This document shows positions 24,350-32,438 of a DNA stretch of 64,000 nucleotides, in pieces. The translations under genes were made by a program, and so were the position numbers. The stretch spans positions 1 to 64,000 of the forward strand of contig UQHB01000008.1 in assembly GCA_900540735.1 (NCBI GenBank). Direction: 5' to 3'. The stretch comes from an uncultured Megasphaera sp. Lineage in GTDB: Bacteria > Bacillota > Negativicutes > Veillonellales > Megasphaeraceae. Under the pieces are notes generated by a model. The model was not told the DNA's origin, made no database searches, and worked only from the letters and a program-made list of their open reading frames with translations. How positions within the stretch are numbered: the stretch's first letter is position 1; the number at the start of each line of letters is the position of its first letter.

Positions 24350-24539
24350 AATTAAAAACGTAAGAAACCCGTCTGGTATAAGGGCGATTCGGAGAAAATG
24401 CATGGACTGCTCTGCTAACCAAACTGATGAGGTTAAGTTTTGTCCTGTTATGAAATGCCCTTTGTGGCCTTATCGTTTCGGAGTATATCCTGCTACATAT
24501 ATTGAAAATCATGAAAATGAAGTAAAGATTGTTAAATAA
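24336..24539 (+). CDS. four-cysteine zinc-binding phage protein
   Basis: 67 residues: AIRRKCMDCSANQTDEV-x5-CPVMKCPLWPYRFG. The two cysteine pairs plus the conserved CPL-x2-YRFG ending are a very common small phage/prophage protein of unknown role, probably a zinc knuckle. Starts within the previous gene without a clear ribosome binding site, suggesting translational coupling. Confidence 0.75.
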   Translation: MTKVKIKNVRNPSGIRAIRRKCMDCSANQTDEVKFCPVMKCPLWPYRFGVYPATYIENHENEVKIVK

Positions 24540-24550
24540 AGGAGATATAG

Positions 24551-24934
24551 ATGAACACTTCATTAGATACCTGTTCTGTAACGTTTACTGGAAATATGAT
24601 AAAAATTTATGACCACAAAACAGGTAAAGGGGTAGACCTTTCTAATAATGACCCTGCTGGGAAACTTATCTATAATGCAGTAGGTAAGCTTAAAAGGCAG
24701 TTTGCAGTTAATTGGGTAGGCGTTGGACGAGGTACACAAGTAGTCGTAAAAAGAAACCTTAACTTACCGTGGGAAACGGCATATTTTGCAGCATATCTCC
24801 CTAAAGGGATAAAGAAATATGCTGTGTTTGCAGCCGGAGATGATTTTTGCAAACCACAAGACTCATGTCGTGTTGTTTATGTTTCGCAAGCGTTATTAAT
24901 TGACACTTCCGAAGAGGAGGATGCCGATGCTTAA
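24551..24934 (+). CDS. hypothetical protein
   Basis: 127 residues with AAAGGAG upstream. Beta-rich by appearance (CSVTFTGNMIKIYDHKTG, GTQVVVKRNLNLPW, CRVVYVSQALL) with an acidic tail. Not recognised. It overlaps the next gene by 8 nt. Confidence 0.65.
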   Translation: MNTSLDTCSVTFTGNMIKIYDHKTGKGVDLSNNDPAGKLIYNAVGKLKRQFAVNWVGVGRGTQVVVKRNLNLPWETAYFAAYLPKGIKKYAVFAAGDDFCKPQDSCRVVYVSQALLIDTSEEEDADA

Positions 24935-25523
24935 TATTCATAACGTACAAGTATACGGCTTGGAATCGGCTATGTGTTATTGCCGTTTACCGATGCTTCC
25001 TATTGATAAACCTGTACGATGCTTTGATGCGGAACCGATGGAAAAACGTGAAGGACGAGCTAAACGGCTCGCTTCTGTCCCTTCGGGAACAGGCCATGAT
25101 AATTTCCTGAAAGGCGTTGTCGTCCAATTTACAGTTGACTTTACGATTAAGGCTTGGACACAAGCGGAACGATACCATTGGTTCGAATTTATCTCATCTA
25201 TGTCTACGATGCACGCTTTAACCAAAAGTGACCTAAAGTTACTCTATAATGAGTATGTAGATAAGCAAATCGTAAAACGAATGGTAGAATTACAGGCAAT
25301 CTATAAAGCAAATCCAAGTTTGGACAATTTATTGACACTCCTATATTCTAACCCATGTGGCATGAAATTGACGGCTGCTATGACCACAAATTACCAGCAG
25401 ATTAAAACGATGGTGCAACAACGTCAAAACCATACGCTTCCAGAATGGCATGAATTTTGTGATTGGGCGAAGACGTTACCTTATTTTAATGATTGGTGTG
25501 TAAAAGGAGAAAAAGCGACATGA
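24927..25523 (+). CDS. hypothetical phage protein
   Basis: 198 residues from ATG 24927 (GAGGAGG upstream; the longer frame to 24900 is unnecessary). An N-terminal segment with VVVQFTVDFTIKAWTQAERYHWFEFISS is the kind of conserved block seen in uncharacterised phage early proteins. Function unknown. Confidence 0.65.
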   Translation: MLNIHNVQVYGLESAMCYCRLPMLPIDKPVRCFDAEPMEKREGRAKRLASVPSGTGHDNFLKGVVVQFTVDFTIKAWTQAERYHWFEFISSMSTMHALTKSDLKLLYNEYVDKQIVKRMVELQAIYKANPSLDNLLTLLYSNPCGMKLTAAMTTNYQQIKTMVQQRQNHTLPEWHEFCDWAKTLPYFNDWCVKGEKAT

Positions 25524-25690
25524 AGTATGATTGGGTAAAAATTGGAGACGCAATGTTTAGAATCGGTACATTTGGCTTCTGTGCAACGAACGTAACAGCG
25601 GTTGCATTGACGCCAAGTTGGGTCGGCGCATGTATGCTTGCCAGCCTCTTGGTTACTGGCCTTGGGCTTTATATTTGGGGGAAAGATTAG
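25520..25690 (+). CDS. small membrane protein
   Basis: 56 residues from ATG 25520 (AAAAGGAG upstream). One long or two short hydrophobic segments (FGFCATNVTAVALTPSWVGACMLASLLVTG). Overlaps the previous gene by 4 nt. Unknown function. Confidence 0.6.
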   Translation: MKYDWVKIGDAMFRIGTFGFCATNVTAVALTPSWVGACMLASLLVTGLGLYIWGKD

Positions 25691-25693
25691 TAC

Positions 25694-25888
25694 ATGGATG
25701 TTATATATGTGATTCTCTCCGCGGTCTTTATTACTCTTACTGTGGCAATCGTTGTTACCTCTTGTAAGCTCTCCAAAACAGAAGAAGAGTTGGAACGACA
25801 CCAAGAAGAGGTATGCAGACAACTGATGGAAGATTTAGAAACTATCCAGAAAGCAAAGGAGAACGAATGGTCATCCATTATTTCTTAG
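25694..25888 (+). CDS. single-pass membrane protein with coiled-coil tail
   Basis: 64 residues: a transmembrane helix (VILSAVFITLTVAIVVTS) then a charged heptad-like tail (KTEEELERHQEEVCRQLMEDLETI). The layout resembles Rz/spanin or Gp-anchor proteins, but position in the early operon argues against a lysis role. Unknown. Confidence 0.6.
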   Translation: MDVIYVILSAVFITLTVAIVVTSCKLSKTEEELERHQEEVCRQLMEDLETIQKAKENEWSSIIS

Positions 25889-26220
25889 TTGAATTCGGAA
25901 ATACAGGGGAACTGTATGATATTGGATGTATTGGCGATAAGGATACATTATTGCAATACTGGCAGAATTTAAGCCGTGATGTGCGCTATAAAGGGAGCGA
26001 AGACGTTACCAGACTTGAAGAAGAGCGAAAAATATATGCCGAAGAAATGGGACGTAATTATAAGCCAAAAAAGATTCGTCTCGGAAAAGAAATAAAAGGC
26101 GTAGGACAAATCGTGTCTTGTAAATTTTATTGTGACCGAGACCAATCCTTAGAGCATTCCCGATTTTTACCAAAGACAGATGAGAGGTATACATTTATTG
26201 AACCCATTAAAGCAAATTGA
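25867..26220 (+). CDS. hypothetical protein
   Basis: 117 residues from ATG 25867 with AAAGGAG upstream, overlapping the previous gene by 22 nt. Alpha/beta composition; no motif recognised. Confidence 0.6.
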   Translation: MVIHYFLVEFGNTGELYDIGCIGDKDTLLQYWQNLSRDVRYKGSEDVTRLEEERKIYAEEMGRNYKPKKIRLGKEIKGVGQIVSCKFYCDRDQSLEHSRFLPKTDERYTFIEPIKAN

Positions 26221-26794
26221 ACGACGTGAACGATTCGAGGAATGGAAACAGCATGCGAAACAAAACCGAATCGTAAAGGCTTTAGTAGCGACGATACCAC
26301 CATATGGAGCGTCGCCTCAACAGATCTTAGATAGGGAAGTGTACAGAAAAGAAGTTTCCAAGCTGATGGAACTGGTACAAAAAGAAACTGGTGACGATAC
26401 GTATTATTTGCTGTACCGCAGATTTGTCCTTCATGAAAATCTACAGGCTATAGCTGATGATTTACAGGTGAATCGCTCGACCATACTTCGACGTATTCGC
26501 AAAGGCCAAGAAATATGCCTGCGAGTTGGCCAAGATAAATACGACGATGTATTAGATTTATTCACCTCTAAAGACCAGTTGCCGTCCCATTCCGGCTCTT
26601 CTATTCCTGCGTTCCCATTTGAGTTTATGATGAATAAACCATCCACCCCATACAAATATCGAGGACAAACCCGATACCACACCAAATGCCGCATTCCTGA
26701 ATACTTACAAGACTCCTTCAAGAGTACCTGTAAGTGCTCACTATGTTTCAATGATTACGGATGCAATACTTGCAAAAGGAGAAAAGATAATTGA
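26198..26794 (+). CDS. sigma-70 region-4-like HTH regulator with C-terminal cysteine cluster
   Basis: About 198 residues from TTG 26198 (GAGAGG 9 nt upstream; ATG 26180 is the alternative). A mid-protein block LYRRFVLHENLQAIADDLQVNRSTILRRIRKGQEI has the layout of sigma region 4 as found in ArpU/sigma-like phage late regulators. The last 20 residues hold six cysteines (CKCSLC-x6-C-x2-C), probably a zinc-binding knuckle. Its place near the end of the early operon makes it a natural candidate for switching on the shared late promoter element. That link is inferred. Confidence 0.72.
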   Translation: MNPLKQIERRERFEEWKQHAKQNRIVKALVATIPPYGASPQQILDREVYRKEVSKLMELVQKETGDDTYYLLYRRFVLHENLQAIADDLQVNRSTILRRIRKGQEICLRVGQDKYDDVLDLFTSKDQLPSHSGSSIPAFPFEFMMNKPSTPYKYRGQTRYHTKCRIPEYLQDSFKSTCKCSLCFNDYGCNTCKRRKDN

Positions 26795-27546
26795 TTGCAG
26801 AAATAACGATGAATCGCAATAGCGTAGAAGTAGAAGCTGATGGTAAATATGCGTATTTTGCCGACATCTCCGACATTCACTTAGGAGATAAATTCCATGA
26901 CGGGAAGCGGTTGCGTAAATTTATTGATACCGTTCGAAGTATCCCTAATTTCTATGTTTTGATTGGCGGAGATTCTACCAATAATGCTTCTACACAGTCC
27001 AAGTCTAGCGTCTTTGACGAAGCGGCTCATGGTTCCGAACAGATTATACAATGCGTAGAGCTTTTGAAACCCATCAAGCATCGCATTGTGGGAATCCGTA
27101 GTGGTAATCATGGTTATAATCGCGCTATGAAATATAATCGGCTTATCCCAGAAGAAATCATTGCGCAATTCCTTGGTGTTCCTTTCTTGCAAGGCTGTGC
27201 GTCCGTATTTTTCAAAGTAGGCGATTACGTCTATACGATTGCTACATGGCATAACCAAAAGAATCCCAATAAGATGGAATGGCTGCACACTGACGTTACC
27301 TTTTATGAGCATCTGCACAAGAACGACATCCAACGCCAATTAGTCATGGAGCCAAACAAGTATGTCCATAAATGGATTGCCAAGGAGCATTGGGACATCC
27401 AATCTGGTGCATTCCTTGGATGGGGCGGCTATGCTGCCGAAAAAGGCTACCGCCCGATTCCCGAAGGCTGCCCAGTGATTCGCCTATGCGGCACCAAACG
27501 CGAAATCACTCCGTATTACGATATTTCGCAGATTTATTTTCCATAA
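26791..27546 (+). CDS. calcineurin-like metallophosphoesterase
   Basis: 251 residues from TTG 26791. Metal-binding motifs in order: DISDIHLGD, GGDSTNN, SGNHGYNR, and later ATWHNQ, which may supply a further histidine. The fold matches SbcD/Mre11-like or phage phosphoesterases. Substrate unknown; candidates are DNA ends or phosphodiesters. Last gene of the early operon, ending in a very stable hairpin. Confidence 0.82.
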   Translation: MIAEITMNRNSVEVEADGKYAYFADISDIHLGDKFHDGKRLRKFIDTVRSIPNFYVLIGGDSTNNASTQSKSSVFDEAAHGSEQIIQCVELLKPIKHRIVGIRSGNHGYNRAMKYNRLIPEEIIAQFLGVPFLQGCASVFFKVGDYVYTIATWHNQKNPNKMEWLHTDVTFYEHLHKNDIQRQLVMEPNKYVHKWIAKEHWDIQSGAFLGWGGYAAEKGYRPIPEGCPVIRLCGTKREITPYYDISQIYFP

Positions 27547-27563
27547 AAATAAATCTGCGAAAT
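27523..27563. terminator. 18-bp perfect hairpin at the end of the early operon
   Basis: ATTTCGCAGATTTATTTT (27523-27540) pairs perfectly with its complement at 27546-27563 around a 5-nt loop. It spans the last codons and TAA of the phosphoesterase. There is no clean U-run after it, so it may act as a processing or RNA-stability structure as well as a terminator between convergent operons. Confidence 0.7.
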
Positions 27564-27611
27564 TGGGACTAATGTTGAATCGTAAGAGGTATGTAGGTAT
27601 ATGCATAGCCT

Positions 27612-28247
27612 TTACGATTTCTTTTTAGGTGAATCTTTTGACAATTTATCAGTAATAAAAACAACAAACTCTGATTTACCGTCTGCGTTGGTCACTTTTT
27701 TAATATTTATCTTTTTCGATAAATGCTCGCTAGCTTTGTCAAATAACTCAGCAAGTTTTTGCTTTTCAATGTCTGAACTCTTTTCTATTAAGTTATAATC
27801 GCATATGATTTCAGCTTCATGACGAGTAATCTTTCCGTCAAATATCCTATTATCTGGATTATTATTGTAAAAATATTTATAGATAGCCGAGACAAAATCT
27901 TCTGGTTTCATTTGGTAAAATTCTTTGTCAGCACCTCTTTTCTTTATAGAAAAGAAATACTCATCTCCAATTTTCCCAGAGCTATGCGCAAAGTAATCTT
28001 CTGTTTCTTTTGGAAACTCGCTTATCCATGCATATGGTGTATCGCTAATATCTATATTACTTTTCATGATGGCGAAATAACGAGCGGCATCAAATGTTTT
28101 GCATCTTGCCAAATCGGAAGCTGTCAGACCTGAAGCAAACAGTTTTAAGATTAAACGCATAAACTTAGCTGATTGTTTCACGCTATCATATTTTATTTTC
28201 TTAAAGATAGATTTTTTCTCTTCACTAAAGTTTTCGTTACATTCCAT
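27612..28247 (-). CDS. hypothetical protein
   Basis: 211 residues from ATG 28247 (GAGGTGG upstream); GTG 28256 is the alternative. Lysine-rich and mostly helical, with ASDLARCKTFDAARYFAIM and HLSKKINIKKVTNADGKS. No family recognised. It opens the accessory region and is transcribed against the early operon from the AT-rich tract. Confidence 0.65.
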   Translation of the reverse strand: MECNENFSEEKKSIFKKIKYDSVKQSAKFMRLILKLFASGLTASDLARCKTFDAARYFAIMKSNIDISDTPYAWISEFPKETEDYFAHSSGKIGDEYFFSIKKRGADKEFYQMKPEDFVSAIYKYFYNNNPDNRIFDGKITRHEAEIICDYNLIEKSSDIEKQKLAELFDKASEHLSKKINIKKVTNADGKSEFVVFITDKLSKDSPKKKS

Positions 28248-28259
28248 AAATTCCACCTC

Positions 28260-28600
28260 GCTTTCCTAAAGTTTCGTTTTGGTTCCATAAAAGAGCCAAT
28301 AAAATACCACTTTGATTGTAACATGTAGAAACTATATAGACAACAGAACGTTTATTCCCGTATGTATACGCAAAAGTATATCTACCTGAAATAATTAATT
28401 ATCCTATATATAGAAGATAATAATATATGTATATAGTAGTAAATATTAAATATATATAGTATATATAGATTATACCTAAAATACATATATATAATATAAG
28501 AGTGCATATAAAGAGTAAGCAATCTGGTAATATGTCAAGCCTCTAAATGAATCAATTCCAAAAGAATTCCAGAAAAAGGGTGCACTTAATAAGACTTTCC
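28260..28600. other. very AT-rich intergenic tract
   Basis: About 340 bp with no gene. From 28370 to 28500 it is almost pure A/T with many overlapping TATATA steps (for example TATATATAGTATATATAG), which can melt easily. It marks the border between the early operon and the accessory region. Promoters for the flanking minus gene must lie here, but the many TATA-like strings prevent a firm choice. Confidence 0.6.
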
Positions 28601-28990
28601 CTTACGTGAAAGAAAAAAGAAAATATGTTCTGCAAATATTAGGCTTGGTCTACTCTGTCAGAAGAGTAGAGCAGGGAACGCCAATTTTGAGTCAACTCAA
28701 CGCCTGCGTGCCCTTTAACGGCTCAAAACGGGACGACAACGCGACGCAAGGGCAACATACAGACGACAAAACGGCACACAAAGGACGACATGAGCGACGA
28801 CAGAACGGCACACAAAGGACGAAACATAGGGGCCACATTAGGGCCACCCAGTACGATACGACGCAATAGCCAACATAAACGCCTTTATAAACGCCGTTTT
28901 AAGCGATTTTATTTTGCTCGTCCATATAATTTACACCTATAGGAAAATAACGTGCCTTAAAACGGCGTACAGAGCGATAACACAACAAAA
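28600..28990. other. non-coding region with repeated AAAACGG boxes
   Basis: A frame at 28606-28869 has repeat-derived, low-complexity coding and I do not accept it as a gene. The region carries repeated AAAACGG-type words (near 28725, 28769, 28803, and inverted near 28895), some in TTAAAACGGCG context, with further copies near 28957 and 29180. Such spaced short repeats resemble iterons or operator arrays. Confidence 0.5.
28762..28822 (+). repeat. 27-bp direct repeat, two copies
   Basis: Positions 28762-28788 and 28796-28822 are identical except one base (A or G in GACGACARAACGG). They contain the AAAACGG-type word and end in ACAAAGGACGA. Confidence 0.85.
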
Positions 28991-28992
28991 AA

Positions 28993-29028
28993 GCTGCTCC
29001 AATACGTTTGTGAGCGCATCGGAGCAGC
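28993..29028 (-). terminator. terminator-like hairpin, minus direction
   Basis: GCTGCTCC (28993-29000) pairs with GGAGCAGC (29021-29028). A run of six A precedes it on the plus strand, giving a U-run on the minus strand. No clear gene ends here on the minus strand; it may insulate the repeat region. Confidence 0.65.
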
Positions 29029-29230
29029 ATAAAAGGGGGTGGCTATATAATTACATAGGTAACATAGACATAACGCTATAAAATGCATTGGGGACGTTGT
29101 AGATACATGAACGTATACGCCTATATAACGGCCTTTTACGTTGTCTAGATACAAAACCATTAATGGTAAAATAAAAAGGCCTTAAAACGGTAAAATAAAC
29201 GTTGATATAATAGAGGGATTTATTACAAAA

Positions 29231-29263
29231 AAAAATAACCGCCCACTAGTAACGGTTATTTTT
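29231..29263. terminator. bidirectional terminator hairpin
   Basis: AAAAATAACCG (29231-29241) pairs with CGGTTATTTTT (29253-29263), flanked by A and T runs. Between 29030 and 29390 there is no credible gene; only this hairpin, another terminator and AT-rich sequence are visible. Confidence 0.75.
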
Positions 29264-29369
29264 AATACCACTATGGGGGCTACAACCGTTTGCCAGTGTA
29301 GCACCTTTTTTGCATTTTAAGCATATCCTTTATATAAACCTATGTCAAGTAAAATAGGCATAAAAAAAA

Positions 29370-29392
29370 GAGCGTCCCTCATTGGGACGCTC
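29370..29392 (-). terminator. terminator of the minus accessory operon
   Basis: GAGCGTCCC and GGGACGCTC form a 9-bp stem with a TCATT loop. Eight A residues on its low-coordinate side become a U-run on the minus strand. It follows the tiny gene 29396-29452 and ends the operon running from about 31.7 kb. Confidence 0.88.
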
Positions 29393-29395
29393 ATG

Positions 29396-29452
29396 TTAAT
29401 CCTTTGCGTAAAAAATTATAAAGAGTAGCAAAGCGGCTAATAATGTGCCCAT
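29396..29452 (-). CDS. 18-residue hydrophobic peptide
   Basis: ATG 29452 opens MGTLLAALLLFIIFYAKD, a bare membrane helix. AAAGGCGG is about 15 nt upstream, overlapping the previous gene's end. It lies just before the operon terminator. It could be a toxin-like or accessory membrane peptide, or simply a short chance frame. Confidence 0.35.
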   Translation of the reverse strand: MGTLLAALLLFIIFYAKD

Positions 29453-29460
29453 GGCGATTA

Positions 29461-29790
29461 TTACACCGCCTTTGCTGCACGGCTATATAATTTATTATAA
29501 TGTTTAAATATAGCCGTGTCTTTTAAGGCTTTATATATAACATCGTCGGCGGTGTCTCTAAATGAGTATGTTTGTAAAAAGACACTCCCGTAACAATTAA
29601 ATGTTTTATAGCCTCTTTTTAGTCCCTTTGCGTCTGTCACGTAAGAAAAAAGCCTATTATCATAAGTATCTAAAAATACCATTGTAAAATGTTTATAATC
29701 ATAACTTTGATAACATTTATTACAATGACTTACGATTAACTTTATTTTATTTATGCCTTTAAGGCGTGGAGCTCTATATATTGTAAACAC
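29461..29790 (-). CDS. hypothetical protein
   Basis: 109 residues with AAGAAGGTG before the ATG. Basic, with strand-like IKLIVSHCNKCYQ and a helical C-terminus. Its start overlaps the end of the broken gene 29774-30022. Not recognised. Confidence 0.6.
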   Translation of the reverse strand: MFTIYRAPRLKGINKIKLIVSHCNKCYQSYDYKHFTMVFLDTYDNRLFSYVTDAKGLKRGYKTFNCYGSVFLQTYSFRDTADDVIYKALKDTAIFKHYNKLYSRAAKAV

Positions 29791-30022
29791 CTTCTTTTTT
29801 AATCAATGTTAACCATTCACGCAATGCAACCTTAAAGCGTTGTACAGCATATTGACGAGAGCAAAAAGGATAGCAGCGTGTTAAATCGTCACAAGTAATA
29901 TAAAACACGACCCTTTTACTTTTAACGCTCTTTACTTGCTTTATAACAATCGGGCGTTTTTTGCCGTTTACAATAATATTTATTTCTTATATAATTATTT
30001 CTTTCTTTTCAATTTTAATCAT
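29774..30022 (-). pseudogene. small gene with an in-frame TAA after codon 11
   Basis: ATG 30022 has an excellent GGAGGTAAAA upstream. After MIKIEKKEIII the frame meets TAA at 29989-29987, then stays open 70 codons to TAG 29774 with good coding character (EINIIVNGKKRPIVIKQVKS, CYPFCSRQYAVQRFKVALREW). No usual start lies after the stop. Either a nonsense allele or a recoded/alternative start. Confidence 0.5.
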
Positions 30023-30065
30023 TTTTACCTCCTAAATAAAACATATAGTTATACATACGCGTATA

Positions 30066-30278
30066 TCAAACACGCATAAAATCGGACAACATATATTTTT
30101 GCCTATATCGTACTATATAGCTGTTGCCGTCACGGTCAATATGGACACGGCACCAACGACGCGGCCCGTTATCCATAGAGACTAAAACTTTATCCTCTAT
30201 GGTATTGTCAACGGCCCATATATTAAGGCCGCCGAACGCCGACACACTAAGGATAGCAATAGGTTTGTAATTATACAT
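30066..30278 (-). CDS. hypothetical protein
   Basis: 70 residues with AAGGAGGTG before the ATG. Beta-rich (KPIAILSVSAFGGLNIWAVD, KVLVSMDNGPRRWCRVHID). Overlaps the upstream gene by 8 nt. No family recognised. Confidence 0.6.
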   Translation of the reverse strand: MYNYKPIAILSVSAFGGLNIWAVDNTIEDKVLVSMDNGPRRWCRVHIDRDGNSYIVRYRQKYMLSDFMRV

Positions 30279-30534
30279 GATACTGCACCTCCTTTTTTAC
30301 GACATTAAATACATACATGGTTTTATATTTGCCCTTGTATGTAAAATTGCAATAAAATTTGTCATACATTTTTAATTGCATAACATCTTGACTCTTAAAA
30401 CGTGCAAATTGACAGTTATAGCCATCGGAAAAGCACATTTCATAGACGCCGTTACCGTTGGCGTCATTGCGTAACCACTTGACACCAAAAAAAGTACAAT
30501 TTTCAAAATGGTACGTACCTTTCAAATTTTTCAT
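30271..30534 (-). CDS. hypothetical protein
   Basis: 87 residues with AAGGAGGAGG upstream. Aromatic- and cysteine-containing strands (YHFENCTFFGVKWL, MYDKFYCNFTYKGKY). Probably a small beta domain. Not recognised. Confidence 0.6.
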   Translation of the reverse strand: MKNLKGTYHFENCTFFGVKWLRNDANGNGVYEMCFSDGYNCQFARFKSQDVMQLKMYDKFYCNFTYKGKYKTMYVFNVVKKEVQYHV

Positions 30535-30549
30535 TTTTTTGCCTCCTCC

Positions 30550-31296
30550 TTAAAGATAAATTTTTTCTAATTCTTTTTTGTACACGTCCTTAAAGTCGTG
30601 CGGCATTTCTTCTCGCAGCTCATTAAGGCGTGCAATATGTCCATTCCATTCATTTACAACCCCTTTAATCTTGTCTTTATAGTCTTTAAGGGTTTTTACC
30701 TTAAAGACTATTTGGTCCATATTATTATTTATAGACTCAATAACATTTGGTGCATTGAGCCTATACGTTTTACCATTTAATACAAAGGGTTTTTTTGTAG
30801 CACTTATAAAATGTACTACAGAGTCCCCGTACCATACCGACATACTTACTATAGGCTTTATATCGGTGTCTACTGCGCTAAAATCTATAGTATACGCGCG
30901 GTAATAACCCCTGTAATAAACAGGTTGGAAAATGGCGCATAATTCGTTTTTAAAATTTTTATTTACCATTTTCCCACCCCATTTTTCGACGACTTTTATA
31001 ACGGCATCTTTTTTCCCTAGCATGTCATTATAAAAGTCTATTCTTTTATTTATTTGCACTTGATATTCTTTATCAAGTGCTTTTTGCTGCTGAATGCGTT
31101 CTTTTTCCCTTTTAGCGGCTTTCTTTTCCCTATAATCGGCCAATTCATCCGCCGTCAACAACCGTCTCCACGCTATGCGGTTAATAGTAGCGGTTAAAAC
31201 AATATTTATTCTGTCTTCACTTGATAGCTTTTTAAAAATTTCCGCTCCTTCTTCAAAAGAGCTAATTTTTTTTACAAATTCTTCAAAATTTTTCAT
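30550..31296 (-). CDS. hypothetical protein, largest gene of the accessory operon
   Basis: 248 residues with GGAGGCAAAAAA upstream, almost identical to the leader of the next gene down. The N-terminus is helical with a charged coiled-coil stretch (EKKAAKREKERIQQQKALDKEY). The middle is strand-rich (AYTIDFSAVDTDIKPIVSMSVW). The C-terminus is helical. No domain recognised. Confidence 0.65.
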   Translation of the reverse strand: MKNFEEFVKKISSFEEGAEIFKKLSSEDRINIVLTATINRIAWRRLLTADELADYREKKAAKREKERIQQQKALDKEYQVQINKRIDFYNDMLGKKDAVIKVVEKWGGKMVNKNFKNELCAIFQPVYYRGYYRAYTIDFSAVDTDIKPIVSMSVWYGDSVVHFISATKKPFVLNGKTYRLNAPNVIESINNNMDQIVFKVKTLKDYKDKIKGVVNEWNGHIARLNELREEMPHDFKDVYKKELEKIYL

Positions 31297-31311
31297 TTTT
31301 TTGCCTCCTAA

Positions 31312-31449
31312 TTAATCGCCTATAGCCGCTAATAAAGCGACTACAAAAAAATAAATAAAAACGGCATATACGGTAAACTCAATGAGTGGGCAAATGGTGC
31401 CGTTCCATAAGCCATTATTGCGCGCGTGTTCGCGCTGCTGTTCTGTCAT
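31312..31449 (-). CDS. small membrane protein (45 aa)
   Basis: ATG 31449 preceded by GAGGTGTAGGAAA. Hydrophilic N-terminus (TEQQREHARNNGLW) and one long hydrophobic helix (FTVYAVFIYFFVVALLAAI). Function unknown. Confidence 0.55.
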   Translation of the reverse strand: MTEQQREHARNNGLWNGTICPLIEFTVYAVFIYFFVVALLAAIGD

Positions 31450-31464
31450 TTTCCTACACCTCTT

Positions 31465-31707
31465 TTATTCGATATGGCAGTTGTTTTCCTCCCATTTACC
31501 ATCAATCTTAATGTAACCTCCTATTCTTACATCGTCACTTGCTATGGCAGCACTACGTATAATTTCAAATTTATCTGCTTTACTCCCATAAAAAAATAAG
31601 ATTTTAGGAACCCCATAGCGATAAAATCCCTTTAGGGTTTTATATTGTGTTAAAAATATCGTTGTTACAGGATTCCCTTTACTATATAAGTCCACTTCTA
31701 ATCTCAT
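31465..31707 (-). CDS. hypothetical protein, first gene downstream of cassette 1 operator
   Basis: 80 residues from ATG 31707 (AGGAGG upstream); the frame extends to 31743 only through the operator palindrome. Beta-like (RLEVDLYSKGNPVTTIFLTQ, VRIGGYIKIDGKW). It is the promoter-proximal gene of the minus operon that ends at 29370. Confidence 0.6.
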   Translation of the reverse strand: MRLEVDLYSKGNPVTTIFLTQYKTLKGFYRYGVPKILFFYGSKADKFEIIRSAAIASDDVRIGGYIKIDGKWEENNCHIE

Positions 31708-31721
31708 GTGATTACCTCCTG

Positions 31722-31834
31722 TGTACGCACAAAGTGCGTACAAATTATTTTAAAATTTTTTAGGGAATATATTTCATTCCCTTATCTTGTCTATATTATA
31801 CACCCATTGTACATACATTTTTTTATGATATAAT
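31722..31834. promoter_or_regulatory. cassette 1 divergent promoter and operator
   Basis: A perfect palindrome TGTACGCAC-AAA-GTGCGTACA lies at 31722-31742, just before the minus gene. On the plus side TTGTAC (31807-31812) and TATAAT (31829-31834) with 16-nt spacing drive the RHH gene, and the -35 box repeats the TGTAC word. A TATAAT on the minus strand lies near 31790. The TGTAC word at both promoters suggests autoregulation by the RHH protein encoded at 31857. Confidence 0.65.
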
Positions 31835-31856
31835 ATCAAGCAAAGGCGGTGAAAAT

Positions 31857-32021
31857 ATGGACGATAAAAAGAACAAAACTAGCCGTATAAACTTTAGAAT
31901 CGATAAAGACATAAAAGACGAATTTACCGACATTTTAAAACAAAACGGCGACAACATAAGCGGCTTTTTGACACGTACTATTGTAAAGTACGTGAACGCT
32001 CATAAAAAAGATAACGAATAG
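31857..32021 (+). CDS. ribbon-helix-helix repressor, cassette 1
   Basis: 54 residues with AAAGGCGGTG upstream. The pattern RINFRIDKDIKDEFTDILKQNGDNISGFLTRTIVKYVN gives the beta strand (I-N-F-R-I) and two helices of a CopG/Arc-type repressor. It is a close paralogue of the protein at 33393 (both contain LKQNGD-x-(I/V)SGFLTRTIVKYVN). Likely represses its own divergent promoter region. Confidence 0.82.
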   Translation: MDDKKNKTSRINFRIDKDIKDEFTDILKQNGDNISGFLTRTIVKYVNAHKKDNE

Positions 32022-32030
32022 GGGAGCACC

Positions 32031-32438
32031 ATGAACTACATAAAAAAGTTTTTAGACGACAACAACATAAAAATAAATGAGCCGTTTTACCTTGACGGGG
32101 TAAATGGAGCCTATTCTTTTGATGAAAAATATCATTTGCAATATGAGGGCGCGCGTTATTATGACATGACTTCTATATATTTATTAGCTAATATCTTGTC
32201 AGGTAAAAGGCGCGTTCTCAAAGATAAAAATAAACGTAAAAACATATGTGATTATTTAGAAATTAAAGAGGGAGAAAAATTCTTTATCTCTTTATATAAT
32301 AGCGGAAACAGTGAGGGAATATATCAATACTCTAACCGTCAATTACTAGATTATGATAATCAACCTAGATATGACATGTTGGAGATGCTATTAAATGATA
32401 CCCACACAATAATAAAAATGAAGAAAACTAAGGAATAA
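32031..32438 (+). CDS. hypothetical protein
   Basis: 135 residues with AGGGGAG upstream, starting 9 nt after the RHH gene and probably coregulated with it. Polar, Asn/Tyr/Asp-rich (YLDGVNGAYSFDEKYHLQYEGARYY). Converges with 32428-32634, overlapping by 11 nt. Not recognised. Confidence 0.6.
   Translation: MNYIKKFLDDNNIKINEPFYLDGVNGAYSFDEKYHLQYEGARYYDMTSIYLLANILSGKRRVLKDKNKRKNICDYLEIKEGEKFFISLYNSGNSEGIYQYSNRQLLDYDNQPRYDMLEMLLNDTHTIIKMKKTKE

Noticed and set aside
28606..28869. 87-codon plus ORF
   Set aside because: Its sequence is made of the local DNA repeats, has no ribosome binding site and encodes a low-complexity product; treated as a repeat region.
28957..29160. 67-codon minus ORF
   Set aside because: It runs through a terminator hairpin, lacks a ribosome binding site and has an odd cysteine/aromatic composition.
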